Source: Streptomyces sp. TLI_171
GTDB taxonomy: Bacteria; Actinomycetota; Actinomycetes; Streptomycetales; Streptomycetaceae
Length of the DNA: 64,000 bases
Assembly: GCF_003610255.1 (NCBI RefSeq)
Contig: NZ_RAPS01000001.1
Location: forward strand, 4,030,001 to 4,094,000
Direction of reading: 5' to 3'
Positions 17,501-26,617 of this stretch are shown piece by piece; position 1 is the stretch's first letter; each line of letters starts with the position of its first letter. Made by a program: the position numbers and the translations under genes. Under the pieces are notes generated by a model that saw only the letters and a program-made list of their open reading frames with translations, did no database searches and was not told the DNA's origin.

Positions 17501-18904
17501 ATGACCGCCACCCTGGCACCCTCCGACCGCCTCGCCCGCCCGGCCGGGTCCGCCGTCGCGCTGCTCGCGCTGGTGGAGCTCGCCAGCGGCGTGCTGCAGG
17601 GCGGCTTCCCGATCCTGCTGCCCCGGCTCGGCGAGCACCTGGACCTGCGGGCCTCCGACCTGAGCCTGGCCCTCGGCGTGGAGTTCCTGGTGTCGGGCGT
17701 CGCGGTGCCGCTGACCTCGCGGCTGGGCGACCTGTACGGGCACCGCAGGCTGCTGCGGGCCACCGTGCTGCTCACCCTGCTCGGCTTCGCGGTGACGGCG
17801 CTGGCCCCAGACCTGCCGGTGCTGCTGGCGGGGCGGGCGCTGTCCGGGTTCCTGGCGTGCTGGCTGCCGCTGGAGTTCGCGATCCTGCGCGACCGGCTCG
17901 GCGAGGAGCGCGGCGGCCGCGCGGTGGGCCCGCTGGTGGGGTCGCTGACGGTGGGTTCGACGCTGGGCGCGCTGGCGGTGGGCGGCCTGGGCGCGGACCC
18001 GGCGGCCACCCGCCCGCTGCTGTGGGCGCTGGCGGTGCTGCCGGTGCTGGCGCTGCCGGTGGTGTGGTGGCTGGTGCCGGAGTCCGCGACCCGGGCCGCG
18101 GGCCGGATCGACTGGACGGGCGCGGGCCTGCTGTCACTGGGCCTGACGCTGCTGCTGTCCGGCCTGGGCGCGAGCGGGGTGCTGCCGGTCGCGGTGACGC
18201 TGCCGCTGCTGGTGGCGGGCGTGCTGCTGCTCGCACTGTTCGTCCGTCAGGAGCTGCGCACCGCCGAGCCGATGGTGGACGTGCTGCTGCTGGCCCGCCG
18301 GGCGACCGCCCCGGTGTTCGGGCTGAGCTTCCTGCTGGGCTGCGCGCTGTACGGCGCGCAGGGCCCGACGCTGGCGTTCGAGGCGGCGAAGCCCGCGGAG
18401 ACCGGCTACGGGCTGGGCGCGGTGCCGCTGATGCTGGGCCTGCTGGTGCTGCCGCAGACCGCGGCGGCGACGCTGGGCGCGCTGACGGCGCACCGCCTGG
18501 CGAAGCGGCAGGACGAGGCGCGGGTGCTCGGGTTCGGCTTCGCGCTGTGCGCCACCGGCTACGGGGTGATCGCGCTGGGGCACGCGGCGGCCTGGCAGTT
18601 CGTGCTGGGCGGGGCGCTGGCGGGCTGCGGGGCGGGGCTGGGGCTGAGCCTGCTGCCGGCGCTGCTGATGCGACGGCTGCCGGCCGACCAGACCGGGATC
18701 GGCACGGGCGTGTACAACACGTTGAAGTCGCTGGCGGGTGCGGCGGCGGGCGTGCTGGCGGCGGCGGTGCTGGACCACCTGGTGCTGCGTCAGGGAGTGC
18801 CGTCGGAGGGCGCGTACACGCTGGTGTGGGCGGCCTGCTCGGTGGCGTGTGCGCTGGGCGTGCCGGTGGCGCTCGCGCTCCGGGCCGGGCGGGGCCGCAG
18901 CTGA
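17501..18904 (+). CDS. MFS efflux transporter
   Basis: A 467-aa integral membrane protein with about 12-14 transmembrane helices of the drug:H+ antiporter kind. The family loop motif between helices 2 and 3 is visible as SRLGDLYGHRRLLRATV, and the later TGIGTGVYNTLKSLAGA resembles the antiporter motif C region. The ATG at 17501 is the first that removes the antisense overlap with the divergent regulator. The substrate is unknown. The upstream double Lrp protein is its likely regulator. It converges with the repeat protein gene with only 7 bp between stops. Confidence 0.85.
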   Translation: MTATLAPSDRLARPAGSAVALLALVELASGVLQGGFPILLPRLGEHLDLRASDLSLALGVEFLVSGVAVPLTSRLGDLYGHRRLLRATVLLTLLGFAVTALAPDLPVLLAGRALSGFLACWLPLEFAILRDRLGEERGGRAVGPLVGSLTVGSTLGALAVGGLGADPAATRPLLWALAVLPVLALPVVWWLVPESATRAAGRIDWTGAGLLSLGLTLLLSGLGASGVLPVAVTLPLLVAGVLLLALFVRQELRTAEPMVDVLLLARRATAPVFGLSFLLGCALYGAQGPTLAFEAAKPAETGYGLGAVPLMLGLLVLPQTAAATLGALTAHRLAKRQDEARVLGFGFALCATGYGVIALGHAAAWQFVLGGALAGCGAGLGLSLLPALLMRRLPADQTGIGTGVYNTLKSLAGAAAGVLAAAVLDHLVLRQGVPSEGAYTLVWAACSVACALGVPVALALRAGRGRS

Positions 18905-18911
18905 CGGCGGG

Positions 18912-20042
18912 TCAGACCTCGTCGGGCCCGGTGAAGTCGGGGCTGTCGTGCCCGGGCCGGGTGAAGCCGGGGCCGTCGGGGCGGGGGTTGCCGTCCTCGT
19001 CGGTGAGGCCCTCGGGCCCGGGGCCGGTGAAGTCCGGGCTGGACCAGTCGGGGCTGTCGTGGTCGGGGCTGCTGAAGCCGGGGCGGCGCGGGGTGCGGCC
19101 CTCGGCGGGGCTGGTGAAGTCGGGCGGGGTCCAGCCGGGGGTGTGGCCCTCGGTGCGGGGCCGGCCCTGCGGGTCGGTGAGGCGCTCCGGGCCGGGGCTG
19201 GTGAAGCCCGGTCCGTCGGGGCGGGGACGGCCCCGGTCGTCGGTGAGGCCCTCGGGGCCGGGACTGGTGAAGTCGGGGGAGGAGTAGCCGGGGCCGCTGA
19301 ACTCGGCGTGCCGCGGGTGGCGGCCCTGCGGGTCGGTGAGGCCCTCCGCGCCGGGGCTGCTGAAGCCGGGGCTGGAGTAGGTGGCACGGCTGTAGCCGGG
19401 GCTGTGCAGGTCGGGCGGGGCGGTCCGGGCCCGCGGGACCTGGGCGGCCGGGGCGGCGCCGAGGTTGGCGTGCAGCCAGGGCAGCAGGGCGCGTTCGCGC
19501 AGCGCGGCCTGCCAGGCGGCGCGTGCCTCGGCGAGGTCGGCGTGCTGCTGCGGGTCGGCCCGGTCGGGGGCGGCGGCGTCGCGCAGCGCGGTGAGGACCA
19601 GCCCGGCGCCGCCGATCAGCAACGCGGCCGCGGCGACGGCCAGGGCGACGACGCCGGCGGTGACGGTGGACCGGCCGAGGGCCAGGTCGGGCGCGGCGGC
19701 GCGGAGCAGCCAGCCGAGCAGCAGCAGGATCAGGCCGGCCGCGCCGGCCAGCACGGGGGTGAGCACGGTGAGGACCGGGAAGACGCCGGGCCCGGCCGGC
19801 GGGGCGCCGTCGGGGCGTTCGGCGAGCGCGGTGCGCAGCGCCAGGTAGTGCTCGTACTCGGCCGCGGCGGGCGCGGCGACGGTGTCGGCGTCCGCGAGCG
19901 CCTTGGTGTGCAGCTGTTCGGCGGTGAGGTGCTCGCCCGGGGCGGCCAGGGCCTGCCGGACGGAGGGGTCGCGCAAGGCTTCGTCGAGCAGCCGCGCGTA
20001 TTCGGCGCGGTCCTCGGCGAGCAGGCGCGGGGGGTTGCTCAT
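18912..20042 (-). CDS. Membrane protein with degenerate Pro/Gly/Ser repeats
   Basis: A 376-aa protein. The cytoplasmic N-terminal part (about 1-85) is helical and acidic, two transmembrane helices follow (about 88-112 and 125-150), and the last 160 residues are a low-complexity repeat region. The repeats contain GPEGLTDDRGRPRPDGPGF-like units: the core G(A/P)E(G/R)LTD occurs four times, separated by SPDFTSP- and SSPGFSSP-type linkers. The tail is probably disordered. No enzymatic domain is visible. It ends at 18912, 7 bp from the MFS stop. The repeats are tandem at the DNA level (about 18,920-19,400). Confidence 0.7.
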   Translation of the reverse strand: MSNPPRLLAEDRAEYARLLDEALRDPSVRQALAAPGEHLTAEQLHTKALADADTVAAPAAAEYEHYLALRTALAERPDGAPPAGPGVFPVLTVLTPVLAGAAGLILLLLGWLLRAAAPDLALGRSTVTAGVVALAVAAAALLIGGAGLVLTALRDAAAPDRADPQQHADLAEARAAWQAALRERALLPWLHANLGAAPAAQVPRARTAPPDLHSPGYSRATYSSPGFSSPGAEGLTDPQGRHPRHAEFSGPGYSSPDFTSPGPEGLTDDRGRPRPDGPGFTSPGPERLTDPQGRPRTEGHTPGWTPPDFTSPAEGRTPRRPGFSSPDHDSPDWSSPDFTGPGPEGLTDEDGNPRPDGPGFTRPGHDSPDFTGPDEV

Positions 20043-20194
20043 GGGTACCCCGTTCCGCGAGGTCGACGGAGGTCAGTGGCCTCGATGGTAGGGGTGCGCG
20101 GGAGCGCGCCGACAGCCTCTTTCCGGAACTTCAGTCTGCTCAGTTCCCTTGCGCTGCTGTGCAGTTGTTCCGTGCGCGGGGCGCGCGACCGGTG

Positions 20195-21343
20195 TCAGTT
20201 CAGTGGCAGCCGGGCGACCAGCAGGCGGCCTTCCATGGTCACGCCGCCGTCCATCGCGATGGCCAGCTCGTCGGCGTAGATGTACGGGCCGGGGACGTGC
20301 GGCGGGGTGCCGTCCTCGGGCTGGTCGCCGGTCAGGTAGGGGATGGGGCTGTGGCCGTGCACCACCCGGTAGCCGCCGTAGACGCCCAGCAGCTCCTGGG
20401 CGGCCATCGTGCCGGCCTGGCCGCGGAAGGCGAACCGCTTGGTGAACTTGCGGAACGCGTCCCACCATTCGTCGATGCCCTCGTCGGCGAGCAGGGCGTG
20501 CACGGCGTCGTTGACGTCGGCGATGGTCTCGCCGTACTCGAGGTACGCCGTGGTGTCGGAGTGCAGCAGCAGGTGACCGTCCTCCAGGGCCATCGCGGGC
20601 AGTCGGGAGAGCCAGCTGATGTGGTGCGGCTGCAGGCGCTCCAGGTCGTGCTGCTGGCCGCCGTTGAGCCGCCAGGCGGCGAGGAAGGAGGCGGTGCCGG
20701 CGGTGGACTGGACGGCCTCGTCGCCGTAGCGGGCGGCGCCGAGGAAGAGCAGTTCGTGATTGCCCATCAGGGCGCGGCAGTAGCCGCCGGCCGAGGCGGC
20801 CTCGGCGGCGAGCTGCATGACCAGGTCGATGACGCCGATGCCGTCGGGGCCGCGGTCGGTGAAGTCGCCGAGGAACCAGATCCGGGAGCGGCCGGCCGAC
20901 CAGTGGCCCTCGGCGTCGATCAGGCCCTGCTGGTGCAGGGCGGCGAGCAGCTCGTCGAGGTACCCGTGCACGTCGCCGATGACGAACAGCGGGCCGGGGC
21001 CCTCGCCGGGCTCCGGCTGCGGGTACGGGAAGTGCACCTCGACCGGCGCGGCGTCGATCGGCGGGCCGAGTTCGATGGTCGGCGGGTCCTCGTGGGCGAC
21101 CGCGCCGGTGGGGGCGTAGTGGCCGGGCACGTGGCCCGCCCCGTCGCCGAACTGGCCTGCGGGGGCCCAGTGCTGCTCCAGGTAGCGGGCGCCGCCGAAG
21201 GTGCTGTGGGTCTCCTCGTACGGGTAGCCGGCGGGCCCGGCCGGCTCGAACCAGGATCCTTGCGGGAGCACGTCGAGGTCCTGGCGGGGGCGGGGGCCCG
21301 AGTGCGGGTGCTCGGGTTCGCGGAAGAGGTCCTCGGGTGTCAT
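20195..21343 (-). CDS. PPP-type metallophosphatase
   Basis: A 382-aa protein with an N-terminal extension of about 130 low-complexity residues followed by a calcineurin-like phosphoesterase domain. The metal-binding motifs are GDVHGYLDELL, GDFTDRGPDGIGV, GNHELLF and HGHSPIPYL, the set typical of PPP Ser/Thr phosphatases and Ap4A-type hydrolases. I use the ATG at 21343 (MTPEDLFREPE) rather than the upstream start at 21382. The natural substrate, phosphoprotein or dinucleotide, is not decided by the sequence. Confidence 0.85.
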   Translation of the reverse strand: MTPEDLFREPEHPHSGPRPRQDLDVLPQGSWFEPAGPAGYPYEETHSTFGGARYLEQHWAPAGQFGDGAGHVPGHYAPTGAVAHEDPPTIELGPPIDAAPVEVHFPYPQPEPGEGPGPLFVIGDVHGYLDELLAALHQQGLIDAEGHWSAGRSRIWFLGDFTDRGPDGIGVIDLVMQLAAEAASAGGYCRALMGNHELLFLGAARYGDEAVQSTAGTASFLAAWRLNGGQQHDLERLQPHHISWLSRLPAMALEDGHLLLHSDTTAYLEYGETIADVNDAVHALLADEGIDEWWDAFRKFTKRFAFRGQAGTMAAQELLGVYGGYRVVHGHSPIPYLTGDQPEDGTPPHVPGPYIYADELAIAMDGGVTMEGRLLVARLPLN

Positions 21344-21490
21344 TCGCCCATCATAGGAAGCGCACTCTCCCGGCGTCCTCACCTGGTCGGTATCCGATTT
21401 CCGTCGGCCCGCCGGCCGGCCGGTCCGCCGCCCGGTCTGCCCCGGTCTGGGATGGTCCAGACCAGTGGCGGGGGCGGGACGGCGGACGGC

Positions 21491-22648
21491 TCACTCCTCG
21501 CCCGGCGGGCGGGGCGGGCTGACCGTGGTGCGCGGGGTGCGGCGCTGCGAGGAGGCCCGGACGATCAGTTCGGTCGGCATCAGCGTGCCGGGCGGCGGCC
21601 CCGACCCGGCGGTGCGGTAGCGCGGCGGAAACAGCCGGCCGGGGGCCGCGCCGGAGCCGGCGTCGACTCCTTCGATCGCGTCGATCAGCAGGTTGACCAC
21701 GGTGGTGCCGATCCGACGGGGTTTCAGCGACAGCGTGGTGATGGGCGGTTCGGTGTTGGCGTACACGTCGGACTCGCTGCAGCAGACCAGCAGCAGGTCG
21801 TCCGGGACCCGCAGACCGTAGCGGCGGGCGGCGGCCAGCAGGTCGGTGCCGTTCGGGTCGAACAGGCCGTACACCGCGTCCGGGCGGTCCGGGCGGGCCA
21901 GCAGCCGGTCGGCGGCGACCGCCCCGGCGGCCGGGTCGTGCGCCGGGTACGCCTCGTACACCGGCTCCTGGCCGACCCGGTCGCACCAGGCGAGGTACGC
22001 CTCGGTGGAGAGCCGGGTGTAGGTGTCGGTGGAGGTGCCGGTGAGCAGGCCGATCCGGCGGGCGCCGGCCGCGCTGAGGTGTTCCAGGATGTTCAGCACG
22101 GCGGCCTCGTGGTCGTTGTCGACCCAGGCGGTGACCGGGCAGTTGCCCGGTTTGCCGTCGGAGACCACCGGCACCCCGGACCGGTACAGCTCGGTGACCA
22201 GCGGGTCCTGGTCGGGCGGGTCGATCACCACCGTCCCGTCCAGTGCGATGTTGCTCCACACGTCGTGCCGGGACGAGGCGGGCAGCACCACCAGGGCGTA
22301 GCCGCGGCCCAGGGCGGCGCTGGTGGCGGCCCGCGCCATCTCGGCGAAGTAGGCGAACTCGGTGAAGGTGAACGGCTCCTCGCCGTACGTGGTGACGGTC
22401 AGGCCGATCAGGCCGGACCGCCCCGTGCGCAGGGTTCGGGCGGCCGCGGACGGCCGGTACCCGAGGCGCTCGGCGACCTCGCGGACCCGGCTGCGGGTCT
22501 CGTCGGGAAGCCGGCCCTTGCCGTTCAGGGCGTCCGAGACCGTGGTGATGGACACTCCGGCGGCCGCCGCGACGTCCCGGATGCCGGCCCGCTCCAGGCG
22601 CCGTGATGCGGTGGCTCGGCGACCGTTCTGATTGGCTGCTGCTGTCAT
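21491..22648 (-). CDS. LacI-family transcriptional regulator
   Basis: A 385-aa regulator with an N-terminal LacI helix-turn-helix (GIRDVAAAAGVSITTVSDAL, then NGKGRLPDETRSRV; about residues 22-60) and a periplasmic-binding-protein-like effector domain. The effector domain has typical signatures such as LFDPNGTDLLAAARRYG. The ATG is at 22648. No sugar-uptake operon is adjacent, so its target is not evident. It is divergent from hisC, whose 287-bp upstream region could hold a binding site. Confidence 0.88.
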   Translation of the reverse strand: MTAAANQNGRRATASRRLERAGIRDVAAAAGVSITTVSDALNGKGRLPDETRSRVREVAERLGYRPSAAARTLRTGRSGLIGLTVTTYGEEPFTFTEFAYFAEMARAATSAALGRGYALVVLPASSRHDVWSNIALDGTVVIDPPDQDPLVTELYRSGVPVVSDGKPGNCPVTAWVDNDHEAAVLNILEHLSAAGARRIGLLTGTSTDTYTRLSTEAYLAWCDRVGQEPVYEAYPAHDPAAGAVAADRLLARPDRPDAVYGLFDPNGTDLLAAARRYGLRVPDDLLLVCCSESDVYANTEPPITTLSLKPRRIGTTVVNLLIDAIEGVDAGSGAAPGRLFPPRYRTAGSGPPPGTLMPTELIVRASSQRRTPRTTVSPPRPPGEE

Positions 22649-22840
22649 GGCGGACCGATCGTATGGCTCATGACGGCGTTCTGTGACCGGTTCGCTACAG
22701 GAAGCAGGAGATACGTTTCTCCATGAACAGCTCCGGTGCGACCCCTTCGATAGCTGCGGTTTTCCAGCTCGGATACCTCTGACATGTGCCAAAGGAACCC
22801 GGCAGAATGGCTGTTCTGCACCCGTAACCCGGACGAGCAT

Positions 22841-22858
22841 CTCACCCTCACGGGTGAG
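22841..22858 (+). other. Short hairpin in the hisC leader
   Basis: CTCACCC (22841-22847) and GGGTGAG (22852-22858) form a 7-bp stem with a 4-nt loop in the region between the LacI-type gene and hisC. It could be part of the leader or an operator. I cannot tell which. Confidence 0.3.
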
Positions 22859-22935
22859 GGCGGTCGGTATCGTTCACGGCACCCGACCGGGGGCGGAACG
22901 GCGCCACCGCCGAGGAAGAAGAAACGGAGAACCCC

Positions 22936-24012
22936 GTGGTTCAGCGCGAACAGGGCCCCCGGCTGCGGCCGAGCCTGGACGGCATCCCCAGCTACAAGCC
23001 GGGCAAGCCCGCCGGCGCCGACGCCTTCAAGCTGTCCTCCAACGAGAACCCCTACCCGCCGCTGCCGGGTGTCCTGGAGGCCGCCGTCGCCGCCGCCGGG
23101 AGCTTCAACCGCTACCCCGACATGGCCGTCAGCGGCCTGACCGCCGAACTCGCCCAGCGCTTCGGCGTCCCCGTCGAGCACGTCGCCACCGGCACCGGCT
23201 CGGTCGGCGTCGCCCAGTCCCTGGTGCTCTCCGCGGCCGGCGAGGGCGACGAAGTCATGTTCGCCTGGCGCTCGTTCGAGGCCTACCCGATCATCGCCCA
23301 GGTCGGCGGCGCCACCCCCGTGGCCGTCCCGCTGACCGCCGACGAGGCCCACGACCTCGACGCGATGCTGGCCGCGATCACCGACCGCACCCGGCTGATC
23401 TTCGTCTGCAACCCCAACAACCCCACCGGCGCCGCGATCCACCGCGAGGAACTGGTCCGCTTCCTGGACGCCGTCCCCGCGCACATCCTGGTCGTGCTGG
23501 ACGAGGCCTACCGCGAGTTCATCCGCGACGAGGACGTCCCCGACGGCATCGAGCTGTACCGCGACCGCCCCAACGTCTGCGTGCTGCGCACCTTCTCCAA
23601 GGCGTACGGCCTGGCCGGCCTGCGGGTCGGCTTCGCGATCGCCCACCCGCCGGTCGCCGACGCGCTGCGCAAGACCGCCGTCCCGTTCGGCGTCAGCCAG
23701 CTCGCCCAGGACGCCGCGGTCGCCTCGCTGCGCGCCGAGGACGCCCTGCTGGAGCGGGTCGAGGCGCTGGTCGGCGAGCGCGCCCGGGTGAGCGCCGCGC
23801 TGCGCGCCCAGGGCTGGACGGTCGTCGACTCCCAGGCCAACTTCGTCTGGCTGCGGCTCGGCGAGCACACCGTGGACTTCGCCGCCGCCTGCGCCGAGGC
23901 CGGCGTGGTGGTCCGCCCGTTCGCCGGCGAGGGCGTCCGGGTGTCGATCGGCGAGGTGGCGGGCAACGACCTGTTCCTGGCCGCCGCGGAGGCGTTCCGC
24001 AAGGAGATCTGA
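22936..24012 (+). CDS. hisC: Histidinol-phosphate/aromatic aminotransferase
   Basis: A 358-aa fold-type I PLP aminotransferase. The PLP lysine lies in RTFSKAYGLAGLRVGF, and the cofactor contacts NPNNPTGA and VLDEAYREF are intact. The N-terminal NENPYPPLPGV is the HisC-family substrate loop. It uses a GTG start at 22936 with ACGGAGAA upstream. Such stand-alone copies are usually the second HisC or an aromatic aminotransferase (Pat) rather than part of a his operon, and no other his genes are here. A hairpin terminator follows. Histidinol phosphate against phenylpyruvate specificity is unresolved. Confidence 0.88.
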   Translation: MVQREQGPRLRPSLDGIPSYKPGKPAGADAFKLSSNENPYPPLPGVLEAAVAAAGSFNRYPDMAVSGLTAELAQRFGVPVEHVATGTGSVGVAQSLVLSAAGEGDEVMFAWRSFEAYPIIAQVGGATPVAVPLTADEAHDLDAMLAAITDRTRLIFVCNPNNPTGAAIHREELVRFLDAVPAHILVVLDEAYREFIRDEDVPDGIELYRDRPNVCVLRTFSKAYGLAGLRVGFAIAHPPVADALRKTAVPFGVSQLAQDAAVASLRAEDALLERVEALVGERARVSAALRAQGWTVVDSQANFVWLRLGEHTVDFAAACAEAGVVVRPFAGEGVRVSIGEVAGNDLFLAAAEAFRKEI

Positions 24013-24042
24013 CCGTTCGGCAGCTGATCGAACGTCATGGTC

Positions 24043-24071
24043 GGGGGTGCGCGAGGCGGTTGCGCACCCCC
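24043..24071 (+). terminator. hisC terminator
   Basis: GGGGGTGCGC (24043-24052) pairs perfectly with GCGCACCCCC (24062-24071) around a 9-nt loop, 31 nt after the hisC stop. Confidence 0.75.
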
Positions 24072-24121
24072 TACGCGTGGAAGGACTCCGGCGGCCGCGA
24101 CCGCACCCAGGGAGAGCCCGG

Positions 24122-25063
24122 GTGAGCCTGCACGACGCCGACCCGACCCCCACCGCCTGGTACAACATCCTCCCCGACCTGCCCGAGCCGGTGCCGCCGG
24201 TGCTGCACCCCGGCACCAATGAATCCGGTCACCGCCGAGGACCTCGCCCCGCTGTTCCGCGCCGAACTCGCCGCCCAGGAACTCGGCGGCCCGCGCTAGG
24301 TCGACATCCCCGGCGACCGGCTCGCACAAGCTCAACACGGCGCTCGCGCAGGCGTACGACAACAAGCGGGCCGGGGTGACCCGGCTGGTCACCGAGACCG
24401 GCGCCGGGCAGTGGGGCAGCGCGCTCGGCCTCGCCCGCTCCTTCCTGGAGCTGGACTGCGAGGTCTTCATGGTCCGGGCCTCCTACGACCAGAAGCCCTA
24501 CCGGCGGGCCCTGATGGAGACGTACGGGACGCAGGTGCACGCCTCCCCGTCCGAGCTGACCGCGGCGGGGCAGGTCGCACTGGCCGACGACCCGGCGGCC
24601 ACCGGAAGCCTTGGCCTGGCGGTCGCCGAGGCGGTGGAGACGGTGGCCGGCTCCGGTGGCAGCGCCAAGTACGCGCTCGGTTCGGTGCTGAACCACGTGC
24701 TGCTGCACCAGACGGTGATCGGTCAGGAGGCGATCGTCCAGTTCGCCCGGATCGACGACCACCCGGACGTGGTGATCGGCGCGGCCGGCGGCGGCTCCAA
24801 CTTCTGCGGCCTCGCCCTCCCGTTCCCTGGGGGCCCGGGCGGTGGCGCAGACCGCCTGCTTCGAGGCCGGCGTGGCCTTCGCCCGGGCCGAGGGCATCGT
24901 GCCCGCCCCGGAGTCCGCCCACGCGGTGCGGGTGGCCGTCGACGAGGCGCTGGCCTGCCGGGAGTCCGGCGAGTCGAAGGCGATCGTGTTCGCGCTGTCC
25001 GGGCACGGGCACTTCGACATGCAGGCCTGCCTCGACCACTTCGCCGGGTGCCTGACCGACTGA
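24122..25063 (+). pseudogene. Decayed TrpB-like (TrpB2-type) PLP enzyme
   Basis: Homology to tryptophan synthase beta-like proteins (normally about 450 aa) is spread over three frames. A GTG at 24122 begins AWYNILPDLPEPVPPVLHPG. Near 24,225 one extra base shifts the frame into TAEDLAPLFRAELAAQELGG. A TAG then stands where relatives have Trp (24298-24300), followed by VDIPG. About 55 codons are missing before GSHKLNTALAQAYDNK, which carries the PLP lysine, at about 24,320. The central part up to GGGSNFCGLALPF is intact. A second deletion, about 110 codons, joins it to the C-terminal end in another frame (24842-25063, FEAGVAFARAEGIVPAPES). The product cannot be functional. Confidence 0.9.
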
Positions 25064-25258
25064 ACCCCGGGGCGGGTGAACCCGTGACGGGACTTTGCTG
25101 GGAGCACGCTGGGAGGGAGGTCAAGGGCTGGTGGTCGGCCGGTGGGCCGGCAACCCTCCGGCGGGCGTGATGCCCCGGTTCGTCCGGATCGACGGACCCA
25201 GCCCGCACCCAGGATCCGCACAGGGCGGCGCAAGAGCACCCGGCGATGCTTCTGCGCC

Positions 25259-26617
25259 ATGAAGGTGCTTCCGCGACGGCGTGGGGCCGTCCTCGTCAAC
25301 TCCGCGCTCGGCGTGGCCCTGCTGGGCGGGGCCGCGCTGGCGTACACCACCTTGGACAGCGGCACCAGCAAGGCCGCCACCAGTTCCAAGGTCCGCACCG
25401 CCACCGTTGCCAAGGGAACGGTCCAGGCCACGGTGTCCGGATCGGGCACGCTGTTCTCACCGTCCGACGCCGGACAGGACTTCACCACCGGCGGCAAGCT
25501 CACGTCCGTGAAGGTCGCGGTCGGGGACGCGGTGAAGAAGGGTCAGGTGCTCGCCACCGTCGACCCCGCCGCCGCCCAGCAGCAGGTCGACCAGGCCCAG
25601 GCCGCGCTGAACACCGCCGAGGCCAACCTGACCAAGGCCGAGGCCGGCGAGACGGTGACCACCACCGTCCCCGGCTCCTCGACCTCCGGCGGGTCGGGCT
25701 CGGGCCGCACCGGCGCCTCGGCCGGGGCGAGCGCCGCCGCCACCCCGCAGCCCAGCACCACCACCACCGTGAAGGTCGACCAGGCGCAGGTCGCCTCCGC
25801 CCAGCAGCAGGTCGACAACGCCGAGGCCACCCTGACCAACGCCAAGGACGCGCTGACCGGGACGACCCTCACCGCCACCACCGACGGCACCGTGGCCTCG
25901 ATCTCCGGCAAGGTCGGCGAGACCGTCTCCGGCACCGGCTCCTCCGGGTCCTCCAGCTCCTCCGGCAGCTCCTCGTCCGGCGCCAAGACCTCGACCACCA
26001 GCGGCAGTTCGAGCACCACCCCGTCCGGGTTCATCGTGCTGACCAACCCGGCCGGGATGCAGGTCACCGCCAACTTCTCCGAGCTGGACTCGCTGAAGCT
26101 GAAGAAGGGCCAGCCGGCGACCGTCACCCTGAACGCGCAGTCCGACACCAAGCTGGACGCCACCGTCCTGTCGGTCAGCTCGCTGCCCTCCAGCTCCACC
26201 AACGGCGCGGTGCAGTACGGCGCGACCCTGCAGATCAGCTCCGACACCGCGGCCCTGCGCACCGGCCTGAGCGCCACCATCTCGGTGGTCACCGGCTCCG
26301 CCGAGAACGCCCTGTCGGTGCCCACCGCGGCCCTCCAGGGCACCGGCTCCAGCCGCACCGCGACCGTGATCCACGACGACGGCAGCAGCGAGCGGGTGCA
26401 GGTCGCCGTCGGCATCGAGGGCGACAGCACGGTGCAGGTCACCGAGGGCCTGACGGAGGGCGAGAAGGTCGAGCTGACCTCCACCACCGCGGGCACCGGC
26501 AACGGCTTCCCGTCCGGCCAGTTCCCCGGCCTGGGCGGCGCCGGCGGTGTCGGCGGCGCGGCGGGCGGCTTCGGCGGCGGCACCCGCGGCACCGGCGGCG
26601 CCGGAGGCACCCGCTGA
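25259..26617 (+). CDS. MacA/HlyD-type membrane-fusion (adaptor) protein
   Basis: A 452-aa protein with a single N-terminal membrane anchor (about residues 10-32). It then has split lipoyl/barrel-sandwich halves (TTGGKLTSVKVAVGDAVKKG, then GTTLTATTDGTVASISGK), a short coiled coil (AAAQQQVDQAQAALNTAEA, repeated later) and beta-barrel domains. Ser/Thr/Gly linkers and a Gly-rich tail are characteristic of Gram-positive MacA-like adaptors. The ATG at 25259 has no strong ribosome-binding site, so the start may differ. Its stop overlaps the ATPase start (TGATG). It should work with the MacB-type pair in exporting a peptide, lipid or antibiotic. Confidence 0.85.
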   Translation: MKVLPRRRGAVLVNSALGVALLGGAALAYTTLDSGTSKAATSSKVRTATVAKGTVQATVSGSGTLFSPSDAGQDFTTGGKLTSVKVAVGDAVKKGQVLATVDPAAAQQQVDQAQAALNTAEANLTKAEAGETVTTTVPGSSTSGGSGSGRTGASAGASAAATPQPSTTTTVKVDQAQVASAQQQVDNAEATLTNAKDALTGTTLTATTDGTVASISGKVGETVSGTGSSGSSSSSGSSSSGAKTSTTSGSSSTTPSGFIVLTNPAGMQVTANFSELDSLKLKKGQPATVTLNAQSDTKLDATVLSVSSLPSSSTNGAVQYGATLQISSDTAALRTGLSATISVVTGSAENALSVPTAALQGTGSSRTATVIHDDGSSERVQVAVGIEGDSTVQVTEGLTEGEKVELTSTTAGTGNGFPSGQFPGLGGAGGVGGAAGGFGGGTRGTGGAGGTR

